A stretch of 64,000 nucleotides of DNA from Treponema primitia ZAS-2 (GTDB taxonomy: Bacteria > Spirochaetota > Spirochaetia > Treponematales > Breznakiellaceae): NCBI RefSeq assembly GCF_000214375.1, contig NC_015578.1:1922001-1986000 (forward strand), read 5' to 3'. The position numbers and the translations under genes are program-made. Below are positions 55,608 through 64,000 of the stretch, one piece after another. Within the stretch, counting starts at the first letter, position 1. Each line of letters begins with the position of its first letter. The notes under the pieces were generated by a model. It had not been told where the DNA came from, did no database searches, and saw only the letters and a list, made by a program, of their open reading frames with translations.

Positions 55608-55681
55608 ACAAACCTCCAAAAGTTGTAATGGGTCTATACTGTCAGAAGCAGGTTTTGGGTTTTCCTGATTTTATGCCGATT

Positions 55682-56347
55682 TTATTCCGATTCTGATTTT
55701 CTTCGAGCGTCGCTCATATATTTTTCAATGGTACTCAGTTTTACCGTAGTGTAAATGTATTGGGCATACACATCAGCCGTAAGTTCGTTCTTGTAACCGG
55801 AATAATCATATATCCATTGGGTAATCGCGATATCATTTACCCCATGATTCGGTTTAAAACGGCCTATTGTATCCGGCTTTGTTTCAACCAGGCTGCTATT
55901 CTGTATTAAATCCTGGATGACACAAGGGATTTCAGGTTTAATTTCTTCCACCTCTTTGTCAAGCGGTGCAGCCGTAGTTTTAGAATCCTTTCTTTTCATA
56001 TCAAGCTGTAATTTATTCCTGTAAAAAACAAAATCCTTCAGGATGATTTCAATCATAGCACAATGGGTGATCAATAACCCTTCTTCACTGGCGTATTCTA
56101 TTTCATTGATAAGTTTTTCGTATTCATACTCAACTAACTGGAATTTCTTTTGCGCGGCCTCCAAATCAATTTCTTTGTTCAGGTATTCCTTATACAGTTT
56201 ATCTAACGAATCTCTGGACTTGAAATAGAAAACATCTATTTGATTACTGAAATACTTGTTCTGGCAGTACAAAGCATCTTGCATATCTGCTTGAAACTCT
56301 TGGTCATTTCTTGTAAATAATCGTGGTTTTTCTTCTTCATCAGTCAT
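55682..56347 (-). CDS. Island protein of unknown function, coiled-coil
   Basis: 221 residues, acidic and lysine-rich with a long helical stretch (KLYKEYLNKEIDLEAAQKKFQLVEYEYEKLINEIEYA). AGGAAAG precedes ATG 56347. The C-terminus (TAVKLSTIEKYMSDARR-like) resembles end regions of phage helper proteins but no family is assigned. It probably belongs to the element's early operon. Confidence 0.65.
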   Translation of the reverse strand: MTDEEEKPRLFTRNDQEFQADMQDALYCQNKYFSNQIDVFYFKSRDSLDKLYKEYLNKEIDLEAAQKKFQLVEYEYEKLINEIEYASEEGLLITHCAMIEIILKDFVFYRNKLQLDMKRKDSKTTAAPLDKEVEEIKPEIPCVIQDLIQNSSLVETKPDTIGRFKPNHGVNDIAITQWIYDYSGYKNELTADVYAQYIYTTVKLSTIEKYMSDARRKSESE

Positions 56348-56805
56348 TGTTTTCTTTCCTGATTCCAGGCTCGGCAATGTCCTGGTTGCGCCCTTGCCGG
56401 GGTATCGGCCCGGTCAGATAAGGCGGCGCTTATAGTAATGAAGGGGTAAGTAAGTATCACAGAGTTTGGGAGACAGTCGCCTCCTTCGGGAAATCGCGTC
56501 ATTTCTTTTTTGTCCGTCAATATTGCACCTCCGAGAAAATCGGCCCGGCTGGCGAGGTCAGCAACCACATCTGCCTGTATGCCTGGAATATAATTATAAA
56601 ATACTAAAAATAACCCCCGTTTTGTACTTCTTTCATAAAATTATTTAGGCCCACAGCATCTCTAAGGGTTGCCTAAGGCGACAGACAGAGGTCCCCGAGG
56701 CCCCAGCTTACATTCGAAGCTCAGGCAGTGGTAACCATACTTTCAATAAGCCGATCTCAGCAAGCCCAAGAATTCCAGCCCCGCTTATCGCGAGGCTGGT
56801 TTACG
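56348..56805. other. Intergenic region before the integrase terminus
   Basis: No gene supported. A stem-loop CCAGCC(C)CGC/GCG(A)GGCTGG at 56775-56799, with one mismatch, sits right after the integrase stop and may be its terminator, though no T-run follows on that strand. Confidence 0.4.
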
Positions 56806-58161
56806 TTATGCCCCTTTTGGTTCCGGGAACTTCAAAATACCCCCGAATACTTCACGCCCAACATTGCTGACTTCCTTGATGTTGTCTTCGGTAATATGGT
56901 CGGCGTATTGGTCAAAGACGGCACGGCTCTTGTGCCCGGTAATGCGGGTCAACTGTTCCGCAGTCATACGGTCGCTCATCCTCGCCGCCCAATAGTGCCT
57001 CCAGCTATGGAACACAATATTCCGTGCTTTCCAGTCAATCTTCTCTAGTTCCCGGCCTTCTTTTTCAAACTTCTCATTCAGTTTTTTAATGGCATCATGG
57101 AGACCGTCAAGGATCAAGTCATCCTGGCAGGGCTTTTCATTGGTCAGGCTGTAAAAAATATAGGCGCCCTTTCCATGCAGGGTTTCCGCTTCATCGACAA
57201 GCGCCAATAGTTCGGTCTTTATTTCGGGGTACAAAGGAGCTTTGCGTTCATCGCCATTCTTTGGGGTTTTAAGCCCGTCCAGGCGGCTATAGGAATGGCG
57301 GATGTGCAGGCTTTGCTCCCCGATATCCTCACGCCGCAGCGCCAGAATCTCCCCGGCCCTCATCCCGGTTGTTGCCGCCACCTTGTTTGCCAGATAGGCG
57401 CGTTTTTCCGCCCAATCAAGATTGAATATGGCCTCGGCTTCTTTTTCGGTCAGGATCCCCCGCTTTGCAGGTTTACCACTAAACCGGGCAATACCTTTGC
57501 AGGGGTCCAGCGGAATATACCCCTCTTGGGCAGCGTACGAAAGGGCGGATGTACCCAAGACCATTATCCCGTTTATGGTTGACGGGCTGCGCCCGGTATC
57601 TGAAAGCCCCAGGCTGAAAGTTTTGATATCCTGCCGAGTGATAGTATTCAGCGCCCGATCCTTGAAAAAGGGTTCCCAGTAGTTTACTACCCGGCCATGG
57701 TTTAACGTGCAGTGGTGCCGCCCGATACTATGCCCATGGGCAAGCTTGTCCCGGACATAGGGGCTTTTCTCATAGTCCCAGAATTCCTTGAGGTAGTCGA
57801 TAAATTTGACATTTCCCTTTCCGGTGGCAACGACCGGAATATCAATCAGGCCTTTAGCCCTGAGCGCCGCCACGATGGCAAAAGCGTCATCCCGTTCCAG
57901 GACAGCCTTTTTGATGGCCGAAAGAATACCGGCCCGGTCGGCGACAACGCTTATGGGCTTGCTTTTGGAACTCTCCGTCCCGGCCAGGTAGCCCGGCTGT
58001 TTGACCACGGGCAACCCTTCTTTGAGCCAATCGGCCACCACCAGCAAGGCTTCGTCCCGTGTCTTTTTGCCCGTACTCCGTGCATTGAGCTTGACCCCGG
58101 CGGTCGTTATAAGCTCGGCGTAGAACACCGAGCCCCGCTTATGCAAATAAAACCTGCGCAT
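56806..58161 (-). CDS. int: Tyrosine integrase of the island
   Basis: 451 residues. N-terminal arm-binding part, a core-binding SAM-like domain (FFKDRALNTITRQDIKTFSLGLSD), and the catalytic domain with Arg in TTGMRAGEILALRRED, HSWRHYWAAR, GHKSRAVFDQY. Start ATG 58161 is chosen because AAAGGA stands upstream and it matches the start of the integrase fragment at 24830; 58242 would add an unlikely leader. Catalyses integration into tRNA-Tyr, whose 3' end begins 131 bp away. Confidence 0.93.
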   Translation of the reverse strand: MRRFYLHKRGSVFYAELITTAGVKLNARSTGKKTRDEALLVVADWLKEGLPVVKQPGYLAGTESSKSKPISVVADRAGILSAIKKAVLERDDAFAIVAALRAKGLIDIPVVATGKGNVKFIDYLKEFWDYEKSPYVRDKLAHGHSIGRHHCTLNHGRVVNYWEPFFKDRALNTITRQDIKTFSLGLSDTGRSPSTINGIMVLGTSALSYAAQEGYIPLDPCKGIARFSGKPAKRGILTEKEAEAIFNLDWAEKRAYLANKVAATTGMRAGEILALRREDIGEQSLHIRHSYSRLDGLKTPKNGDERKAPLYPEIKTELLALVDEAETLHGKGAYIFYSLTNEKPCQDDLILDGLHDAIKKLNEKFEKEGRELEKIDWKARNIVFHSWRHYWAARMSDRMTAEQLTRITGHKSRAVFDQYADHITEDNIKEVSNVGREVFGGILKFPEPKGA

Positions 58162-58261
58162 AAACCCCATCCTTTGGGAAAAGGCTTTCTCATACCTTTT
58201 CTCATAGTGATTTGATTGACGCGCAGGTTTTACCTGTAGCATTCTCTCTTTACAGTTTCTA

Positions 58262-58341
58262 ATTCCTTACAACGCAAGGAATTAACTCACTTTGGGGAGT
58301 GAAGGATTCGAACCTACGAAGGCGTAGCCAACAGATTTACA
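58262..58341 (-). repeat. Right attachment repeat within tRNA-Tyr
   Basis: 79/80 identical to 24916-24995. It covers tRNA-Tyr from the anticodon to the 3' end and 30 bp beyond. After island insertion the tRNA stays whole because the element supplies this 3' half. Confidence 0.88.
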
Positions 58342-58373
58342 GTCTGCCCCCTTTGACCGCTCGGGAAACTCCC
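58292..58373 (-). tRNA. tRNA-Tyr (GTA)
   Basis: 82 nt with acceptor stem GGGGAGT/ACTCCCC, anticodon loop CTGTAAA (anticodon GTA), a long variable arm and GGTTCGAATCC T-arm. CCA is not encoded. Integration site of the island. Confidence 0.95.
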
Positions 58374-58403
58374 CTAATTACACGTTTTTGACCATCAAAG
58401 CCC

Positions 58404-58476
58404 AGCCATCTTCCGGAGTCGAACCGAAGACCTGCGCATTACAAGTGCGCCGCTCTACCGACTGAGCTAAGATGGC
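58404..58476 (-). tRNA. tRNA-Thr (TGT)
   Basis: 73 nt with acceptor GCCATCT/AGATGGC, D-arm AGCTCAGTCGGTAGAGC, anticodon loop with TGT, T-arm GGTTCGACTCC. CCA is not encoded. Lies 30 bp upstream of tRNA-Tyr on the same strand, probably one transcript. Confidence 0.95.
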
Positions 58477-58524
58477 CTTAAGTAACGAAGTTATATATAA
58501 CCAAAATATTTCATTTTGGTCAAG

Positions 58525-58557
58525 ACCGGGAAGAGCAAAATCCTTGCTCTTCCCGGT
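58525..58557 (-). terminator. Terminator hairpin after ppdK
   Basis: A perfect 14-bp stem (ACCGGGAAGAGCAA with its complement) and a 5-nt loop, 14 nt after the ppdK stop on the minus strand. A smaller CCAAAAT/ATTTTGG palindrome follows at 58501-58519. Confidence 0.75.
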
Positions 58558-58570
58558 TAATGCCCGTCTA

Positions 58571-61567
58571 TTACTTCTTTAACGTTTTAGCCTTCTTAGT
58601 CGATTTCACTTTAGAGACTGCTGCTTTAGCCTTGGAAGCCACCGCTTTTGCCTTGGGGGCGGCTTTGGCTTTAGCCTTGGCTGCTGTGGCCTTCACCTTA
58701 GAAGCAGCTGCTTTCGCCTTGGGAGCGGCTTTGGCTTTTGCCTTGGCTGCTGTGGCCTTCACCTTAGAAGCAGCTGCTTTCGCCTTGGGGGCAGCTTTGG
58801 CTTTGGCGGCGGCGGCTTTTGCCTTGGTACCGATGGCAGTCTTGGCTTTGGATGCGGCGGCTTTTGCCTTGGGGGCTACGGTCTTTACTGCGGCAGATAC
58901 TTTCGCCTTAAGGGAATTGCTGATCACTGCCTGGGCTCCCGCAAGCCGGGCCAGGGGTACCCGGAAGGGTGAACAGGATACGTAGCTTAAACCGACCCGG
59001 TAACAGAAGTCGATGGTGGCGGGATCGCCGCCGTGCTCACCACAGATGCCGACCTTGAGGTTGGGGTTGACCGCCCTACCCTGTTCGACAGCATAGTTGA
59101 TGAGGGAGCCTACCCCTTCTTCGTCGATGGATTTGAAGGGATCTACGTCCAGGACTTCCTTCTGGAGGTAACTGGGCAGGAAGGACCCCACGTCGTCACG
59201 GCTGAAACCAAAGGTCATCTGGGTCAGGTCGTTGGTGCCGAAACTGAAGAAGTCTGCATATCTGGCGATATGGCCGGACCGTATGGCTGCCCGGGGTACC
59301 TCGATCATGGTGCCGATCTTTACTGGGAGTTTTACTTTCGCTTTTTCAAACACATTTTTCAGGATTGCTTCGGCGCTGGGGCGGAGCAGTTTCAATTCCC
59401 GGGCGGTAACCACGATGGGGATCATGATCTCCGGGTTCACAGGGATGTTCTTTTTAATACAATCCACTGCGGCTAAAGCAATGGCTTCAACCTGCATATC
59501 GTAGATTTCCGGGTAGGTTATCGCCAAACGGCAGCCCCGGTGGCCGAGCATGGGGTTTGCTTCGTGGAGCCGTTCAATTTTCGGGGTCAGGGTTTCCACG
59601 GCAACGCCGATGTGCTCTGCCAATTCCCGGGTTTCCTCCGCGGTCTTGGGGACAAATTCATGGAGGGGGGGATCTAAAAGCCGGATGGTTACCGGGCGGC
59701 CTTCCATGGCTTTGAAGATGCCGAAGAAATCCTGTTGCTGCAAGGGGAGGATCTTTTTCAATGCTTCCTTCCGCTCTTCTACCGTGTCCGCCACGATCAT
59801 GGCCCGAAAATGGATGAGTTTTTCCTTATCAAAGAACATGTGCTCTGTGCGGCAGAGGCCTACGCCCTGGGCGCCGAATTCAAAGGCACGCTTGGCATCC
59901 TCAGGCTGGTCGGCGTTGGTCCTGACCTCGAAGCCCTTGAGGCTGCCCCGCTTTGCGGAGCTGCGGACTTCATCACACCAGGTAAGGAAGGTGTTCATAT
60001 CCTTGCCGATTTTCGGGGTTACCAGGGGCAATTTGCCCTCGTAGACTTCTCCGGTGGAACCGTCGATGGTGAGCCAGTCGCCCTCATGAAACACTGTGCT
60101 ATTAATTGTAACCGAGTTGCCCTGAACCGAGATAGCCTTGGCGCCGGCTACGCAGGGGGTTCCCATGCCCCGGGCGACCACTGCTGCGTGGCTGGTCATG
60201 CCCCCGGTGGCGGTGAGTATGCCCTGGGACACCACCATGCCGCCTATATCCTCGGGGCTGGTATCCTGGCGGACCAGGAGTACCTTCTCGCCCCGTAGAT
60301 GCCATTCCTCGGCTTCCTTGGCGGAGAACACGATCCGGCCGCAGGCCGCGCCGGGGGATGCGTTGAGTCCCTTGGTAATTGATTTGGCGCTTTTCTGGGC
60401 TGCGGCGTCAATCATGGGGTGGAGGAGCTGATCCAGCAAGGCCGGGCTGACCCGGAGTATGGCGGTGTTTTTGTCGATGAGTTTTTCACCCACCATATCA
60501 ACGGCGGTTTTTACCGCTGCGGCACCGGTACGTTTTCCATTCCGGGTCTGGAGTATGAACAGTTTACCCTGTTGTACGGTAAATTCCATATCCTGCATAT
60601 CCCGGAAATGTTTCTCCAGCCGGTTCTTGATGCCCACCAGTTGGTTGTAAATTTTCTTGTTTTCCTTTTCCAGGTCGGCGATCTTCCCCGGGGTCCGGAT
60701 ACCGGCCACCACGTCCTCGCCCTGGGCGTTCATCAGGTATTCGCCGTAGAATTCGTTATCCCCTGTGGAGGGGTCCCGGCTGAAACAGACCCCGGTACCG
60801 GAATCATCGCCGAAGTTGCCGAATACCATGGACTGCACATTTACTGCGGTGCCCTTGATGTTTTTAATTTCGTTGAGCTGCCGGTACTTGATGGCCCGCT
60901 CGTTCATCCAGGAGCCGAATACTGCGTTCACCGCACCCCAAAGCTGATCCAGGGGCTTTTGGGGAAAATCAGTGCCGGTCACCTGCTTAACGATTCGCTT
61001 GTAGTCATTTACCAGCTGCTCCAGGTCTGTGGCGCTCAGGTCCGTATCAAGCTGAATGCCCCGGGCTGCTTTGATCGCCTTGATGGCCCCCTCGAATTTC
61101 TCGTGGGGTACCCCCATGACCACATCGCCGTACATCTGGATAAAACGCCGGTATGCATCCCAGGCGAATCGAGTATTCTTCGTCTTCGCGGCCAAACCTT
61201 GAACGGCCTTATCATTAATGCCCAGGTTGAGGATCGTGTCCATCATGCCGGGCATGGATACCGGGGCGCCGGAACGGACCGATACCAGCAGGGGGTCAAT
61301 AGGATCACCCAGCTTTTTCCCCATCACCTTTTCCAGCCTGGTCAGGTTGGAAAGTACCTCGGCTTCGAGCCCTGCGGGGTACTTGTTTTTGTTTTCATAA
61401 AAAGCAGCGCATACCTCGGTGGAAACCGTGAAACCCGGGGGAACCGGGATTCCAAGGTTGGTCATCTCTGCCAGGTTGGCGCCCTTCCCGCCCAAGAGGT
61501 CCTTCATTCCAGCCTCGCCTTCCGCTTTACCTTCGCCAAAAAAATAAACATATTTTTGTTTCGCCAT
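58571..61567 (-). CDS. ppdK: Pyruvate phosphate dikinase with histone H1-like tail
   Basis: Interconverts pyruvate, ATP and Pi with PEP, AMP and PPi. 998 residues. N-terminal ATP-grasp (KYVYFFGEG...LLGGKGANLAEM), phosphohistidine H460 in GGMTSHAAVVARG, PEP-binding barrel with C842 in GICGEHGG and the usual end SPFRVPLARLAGAQ. About 114 further residues (885-998) contain only Lys, Ala, Pro, Ser, Thr, Val and a few others, with no acidic residue, in PKAKAAASKVKA-type repeats. The tail resembles bacterial H1/Hc1-like DNA-binding tails. ATG 61567 has GGAGG 5 nt upstream; 61579 is less likely. Confidence 0.95.
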   Translation of the reverse strand: MAKQKYVYFFGEGKAEGEAGMKDLLGGKGANLAEMTNLGIPVPPGFTVSTEVCAAFYENKNKYPAGLEAEVLSNLTRLEKVMGKKLGDPIDPLLVSVRSGAPVSMPGMMDTILNLGINDKAVQGLAAKTKNTRFAWDAYRRFIQMYGDVVMGVPHEKFEGAIKAIKAARGIQLDTDLSATDLEQLVNDYKRIVKQVTGTDFPQKPLDQLWGAVNAVFGSWMNERAIKYRQLNEIKNIKGTAVNVQSMVFGNFGDDSGTGVCFSRDPSTGDNEFYGEYLMNAQGEDVVAGIRTPGKIADLEKENKKIYNQLVGIKNRLEKHFRDMQDMEFTVQQGKLFILQTRNGKRTGAAAVKTAVDMVGEKLIDKNTAILRVSPALLDQLLHPMIDAAAQKSAKSITKGLNASPGAACGRIVFSAKEAEEWHLRGEKVLLVRQDTSPEDIGGMVVSQGILTATGGMTSHAAVVARGMGTPCVAGAKAISVQGNSVTINSTVFHEGDWLTIDGSTGEVYEGKLPLVTPKIGKDMNTFLTWCDEVRSSAKRGSLKGFEVRTNADQPEDAKRAFEFGAQGVGLCRTEHMFFDKEKLIHFRAMIVADTVEERKEALKKILPLQQQDFFGIFKAMEGRPVTIRLLDPPLHEFVPKTAEETRELAEHIGVAVETLTPKIERLHEANPMLGHRGCRLAITYPEIYDMQVEAIALAAVDCIKKNIPVNPEIMIPIVVTARELKLLRPSAEAILKNVFEKAKVKLPVKIGTMIEVPRAAIRSGHIARYADFFSFGTNDLTQMTFGFSRDDVGSFLPSYLQKEVLDVDPFKSIDEEGVGSLINYAVEQGRAVNPNLKVGICGEHGGDPATIDFCYRVGLSYVSCSPFRVPLARLAGAQAVISNSLKAKVSAAVKTVAPKAKAAASKAKTAIGTKAKAAAAKAKAAPKAKAAASKVKATAAKAKAKAAPKAKAAASKVKATAAKAKAKAAPKAKAVASKAKAAVSKVKSTKKAKTLKK
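58674..58805 (-). repeat. 66-bp tandem repeat coding the PPDK tail
   Basis: Two almost identical 66-bp units (58674-58739, 58740-58805) encode 22-residue Lys/Ala repeats; shorter related units flank them. Unit number could vary by slippage without breaking the frame. Confidence 0.75.
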
Positions 61568-61626
61568 TACTTCCTCCATTTGGATAGTTTTTATAATAGA
61601 TCAATAAATAAAAAAAGGAAAGGGGG

Positions 61627-61662
61627 GAGGAGTGAGTTCCTTTACTCCCTTCCTCACTCCTC
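61627..61662. other. Hairpin between ppdK and hrpA
   Basis: GAGGAGTGAG and CTCACTCCTC (10-bp stem, 16-nt loop) lie between the divergent starts. It may act as an operator or as a barrier between the two promoters. Confidence 0.4.
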
Positions 61663-61672
61663 TCCATTGTGT

Positions 61673-61678
61673 TATAAT
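61673..61678 (+). promoter_or_regulatory. Consensus -10 box six bases before the helicase ATG
   Basis: TATAAT at 61673-61678; ATG at 61685-61687. With normal -10 to start distance, transcription would begin at or beside the A of ATG, so the mRNA would be leaderless. The -35 region is weak (TTCCTC at 17-bp spacing). Confidence 0.55.
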
Positions 61679-61684
61679 GAAACT

Positions 61685-64000
61685 ATGAATTATCTAGAAC
61701 TTCCAGTATACAAACATAAGGACCTCATTCTTTCCGCCCTTGCGGATAATCAGGTAGTGGTGGTGGAAAGTCCCACAGGGTCCGGGAAAACCACCCAGAT
61801 GCCGGTGATACTCCACGATGCGGGGTACTCGAAAAACGGCATTATCGGGGTAACCCAGCCCCGGCGTATCGCTGCAGTTTCGGTGAGCGAATTTATTGCC
61901 CGCCAGTTGGGGACCAGTATCCCGGGACTGGTAGGGTATAAGATGCGTTTTGAGGATCGGACGGATCAAAATACGGTGATTAAAATCATGACCGACGGTA
62001 TACTCCTCCAGGAGATGAAGCTTGATCCCTGGCTGTCCAAATACGGCTGCCTGGTGGTGGATGAGGCCCATGAACGGAGCCTTAACATCGACTTTATTCT
62101 GGGGCTCTTAAAGCGGGTTCTGGAATCCCGCCGGGAATTTAAGGTGATCGTCTCCTCCGCCACCATCAACGCCCAAATTTTTTCCGAATACTTCGGTGAA
62201 TGTCCGGTGGTGAAGATCGACGCCATCACCTACCCGGTGACCCTGGTTTACGATCCTCCCTCAGGAAACGCATCGGCTGAAGCCGGCGCCGGGAATGCCG
62301 CAGCGGAAATGCCGGCTATTCCGGTTAATAATTCCCGGACAGGCCGGGACCGGGGCGGCAGAGGCTTTTCTAAGCCTGCCGGATCCGCAGGCAGGCCGTC
62401 ATCCGGCTTTGCGGGTCGGCCGGACGGTACCGGCGGCCAGGCCGGCGGCAGAAGGGCCGGTATCGCCCAAAGCTCTTCTGAGGATATACTGCTTGATAAG
62501 ATTGTCGCCATCACGGATCGATTCATCAACGAACGGCGTGAAGGGGACATGCTGATCTTCCTCTCCGGGGAAAAGATGATCAAAGAGTGTATGAACCGGC
62601 TTTCCATAAGCCCCTCAGGGAAGTACCTCCACATGGTGCCCCTTTACGGGCGGCTCGGCAAAGACGAACAGGAGCGGGTCTTTGAGGCGCCCCCCAGGGG
62701 GAAAACCAAGGTGGTGATCGCCACCAATATCGCTGAGACCTCGGTCACCATCGACGGGATCACTGCGGTGATCGATTCGGGTCTTTCAAAACTGAATTAC
62801 TACAACCCCCACACCTTTACTTCCAGCCTCATTGAAGGGCCGGTGTCCAAGGCTTCGGGAAACCAGCGCAAGGGCCGGGCAGGGCGCACCAGGGAAGGGA
62901 CCTGCTACCGGCTCTATGCCCGTAAGGATTTTGAGAACCGCAGTCTTTTTACCACTGAGGAAATTTACCGCACCGACCTTTCAGAGGTGGTACTCCGGAT
63001 GGCGGATTTGGGGATCACGGCTTTTGAGGAATTTGACTTTATCTCCCCCCCGAACCGGGAGGGGCTTATCGCCGCCATTGATACCCTGAACCTGCTGGAT
63101 GCCCTGGAGAGCGACCATAGTCTTTCCAAGATCGGGAAGATGATGACCGAGTTCCCCCTGGCGCCCCGGCAGTCCCGGATCATCGTGGAAGCGGTGCTCC
63201 GCTACCCTGATGTTACCCAGGAAACCATTATTGCCGCAGCATTTCTCTCCACCCAGAACCCCTATGTGCTGCCCCCGGGGGAAGAAACCGATGCCCGCAA
63301 AGCCCATCACAGTTTTCGTGATCCCGACGGCGACTTTGTTTCCTACCTAAAACTTTACCGGGCCTATAAAGACGCAAAGGAACGGGGCAAATTCTGTGAG
63401 AAAAACTACCTGGATGAAAAAACCATGGCAGAAATTGTTAATGTTACTGAACAACTGGAAATGATTGTCAGCGATATGGGAGTACCGATACTTTCAGGTG
63501 GTAGTATCGAAGACTATCTCTGTTCGGTGGCCCGGGGGATGATACAGTTTGTCTGCGTCCGGGACGGCCGGGAACTGTACCGGAGCCTTACGGCGGATCG
63601 TATCCTGATCCATCCCGGTTCGGTGATGTTCCGCTTAAACCCCCAGTACATTGTGGCCGGGGAAATAGTCAAGACTTCCCGGATGTACGCCATGTCGGTC
63701 TCCCCTCTTTCGCACCAGACCCTGGAAAAGATAAGCGCCGAGCTTTTTGAAGCCCTGGGTGGCAGGGCCTTGAAATCCGGTGCCAGGTCCGACTTCCCCA
63801 AAGAAAAACTGAAAGGGGCCCGGGACTTTACCAACAACATCAAGATCGGCGATGAGGTCTTTGAGATAGAAACGGTAAAGGGCAAAAAAACCGTGCGCCT
63901 GCCCTGGGAACGGCTTTCCAGGGTAAAGGATAAGATCGGGAGCGACACCATGTTCAAGGGGCTGAAGGGTGTGGTTACCATTGATGACCGGTATACCCTG
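61685..64000 (+). CDS. hrpA: HrpA-type ATP-dependent RNA helicase, 3' end outside the window
   Basis: DEAH-box helicase; 772 codons visible and still open at the window end. Walker A ESPTGSGKTTQMP, TQPRRIAAVSV, DEAH as VVDEAHERSLNIDF, SSATI, TNIAETSVTIDGI, and motif VI QRKGRAGRTREG, then the HA2 and OB-fold regions. A Gly/Ala/Ser/Arg-rich insert of about 60 residues (about 195-255) sits between the two RecA domains, where most HrpA have a short linker. No Shine-Dalgarno precedes the ATG. Likely role: RNA remodelling. Confidence 0.93.
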   Translation, partial: MNYLELPVYKHKDLILSALADNQVVVVESPTGSGKTTQMPVILHDAGYSKNGIIGVTQPRRIAAVSVSEFIARQLGTSIPGLVGYKMRFEDRTDQNTVIKIMTDGILLQEMKLDPWLSKYGCLVVDEAHERSLNIDFILGLLKRVLESRREFKVIVSSATINAQIFSEYFGECPVVKIDAITYPVTLVYDPPSGNASAEAGAGNAAAEMPAIPVNNSRTGRDRGGRGFSKPAGSAGRPSSGFAGRPDGTGGQAGGRRAGIAQSSSEDILLDKIVAITDRFINERREGDMLIFLSGEKMIKECMNRLSISPSGKYLHMVPLYGRLGKDEQERVFEAPPRGKTKVVIATNIAETSVTIDGITAVIDSGLSKLNYYNPHTFTSSLIEGPVSKASGNQRKGRAGRTREGTCYRLYARKDFENRSLFTTEEIYRTDLSEVVLRMADLGITAFEEFDFISPPNREGLIAAIDTLNLLDALESDHSLSKIGKMMTEFPLAPRQSRIIVEAVLRYPDVTQETIIAAAFLSTQNPYVLPPGEETDARKAHHSFRDPDGDFVSYLKLYRAYKDAKERGKFCEKNYLDEKTMAEIVNVTEQLEMIVSDMGVPILSGGSIEDYLCSVARGMIQFVCVRDGRELYRSLTADRILIHPGSVMFRLNPQYIVAGEIVKTSRMYAMSVSPLSHQTLEKISAELFEALGGRALKSGARSDFPKEKLKGARDFTNNIKIGDEVFEIETVKGKKTVRLPWERLSRVKDKIGSDTMFKGLKGVVTIDDRYTL

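Larger units (their letters stand above)
24916..58341. mobile_element. Integrated island in tRNA-Tyr, phage-satellite-like, with defence cargo
   Basis: Bounded by 80-bp direct repeats (24916-24995 and 58262-58341) that contain the 3' part of tRNA-Tyr from the anticodon outward. The right end holds a tyrosine integrase reading away from the tRNA, an excisionase-like HTH protein and a D5-type primase, in the order seen in P4-like satellites and integrative plasmids. No capsid, portal or terminase genes are visible. The cargo is mostly AT-rich and defence-like. Unit length between repeats is 33,346 bp. Confidence 0.88.

Overview
The window looks like a chromosome segment of a spirochaete, most likely a termite-gut-type Treponema. 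This is inferred from moderate GC, GLUG-repeat surface lipoproteins, FecR/porin operons, sensory proteins with Cache-like or 7TM domains, and a PPDK with a Lys/Ala-rich tail. No ribosomal RNA is present to settle the species.

Layout. (1) 1-5,443: 3' part of a DNA alkyltransferase (ogt), a DUF4349 lipoprotein, a membrane diguanylate cyclase, and a leftward operon (small membrane protein, ABC ATPase, ABC permease, ECF sigma factor with no canonical start codon). (2) 5,749-12,538: a solute-binding lipoprotein, a membrane-anchored Cache-LuxR regulator, a 7TM hybrid histidine kinase (HisKA-HATPase-REC-HPt) and a LuxR-type response regulator with an insertion. (3) 12,545-24,159: a surface-protein locus present as two related copies. 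Copy 1 is intact: GLUG lipoprotein, periplasmic protein, barrel protein, FecR. Copy 2 is degraded: a headless, frameshifted GLUG protein whose C-terminus is a FecR remnant, followed by two transglutaminase-like paralogues, one frameshifted and lacking the catalytic Cys. Both copies are preceded by the same 73-bp regulatory element (64/73 identical).

(4) 24,916-58,341: an integrated island of about 33.3 kb in the tRNA-Tyr gene, bounded by 80-bp direct repeats (79/80 identical). At the right end are a tyrosine integrase, an excisionase-like HTH protein, small genes and a D5/P4-type primase-helicase, like a phage satellite. The cargo is AT-rich and defence-like: a UPF0175 protein, a DUF3696 ATPase with an unknown overlapping partner, a type I restriction operon (hsdM-hsdS-RhuM/PLD-hsdR) running into TrlF and a DUF262/DUF1524 GmrSD-like nuclease, an AlbA_2 protein and a large HATPase/DUF3883 protein (each split by an in-frame TAA), a Cys/His-rich unknown protein and an IS256 copy. 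A 3-kb GC-rich, gene-poor, hairpin-dense block lies between the IS and the primase. Left of the island are remains of an older island that used the same tRNA.

(5) 58,292-64,000: tRNA-Tyr, tRNA-Thr, pyruvate phosphate dikinase with a histone H1-like tail of about 114 residues, and the divergent start of an HrpA-type helicase that looks leaderless.

Best candidates for something new: the DUF3696 ATPase plus partner, whose promoter module is shared with the UPF0175 gene; the recurrent in-frame ochre codons in otherwise open defence genes; the structured GC-rich block with exact 148-bp tandem units; and the PPDK-H1-like fusion.
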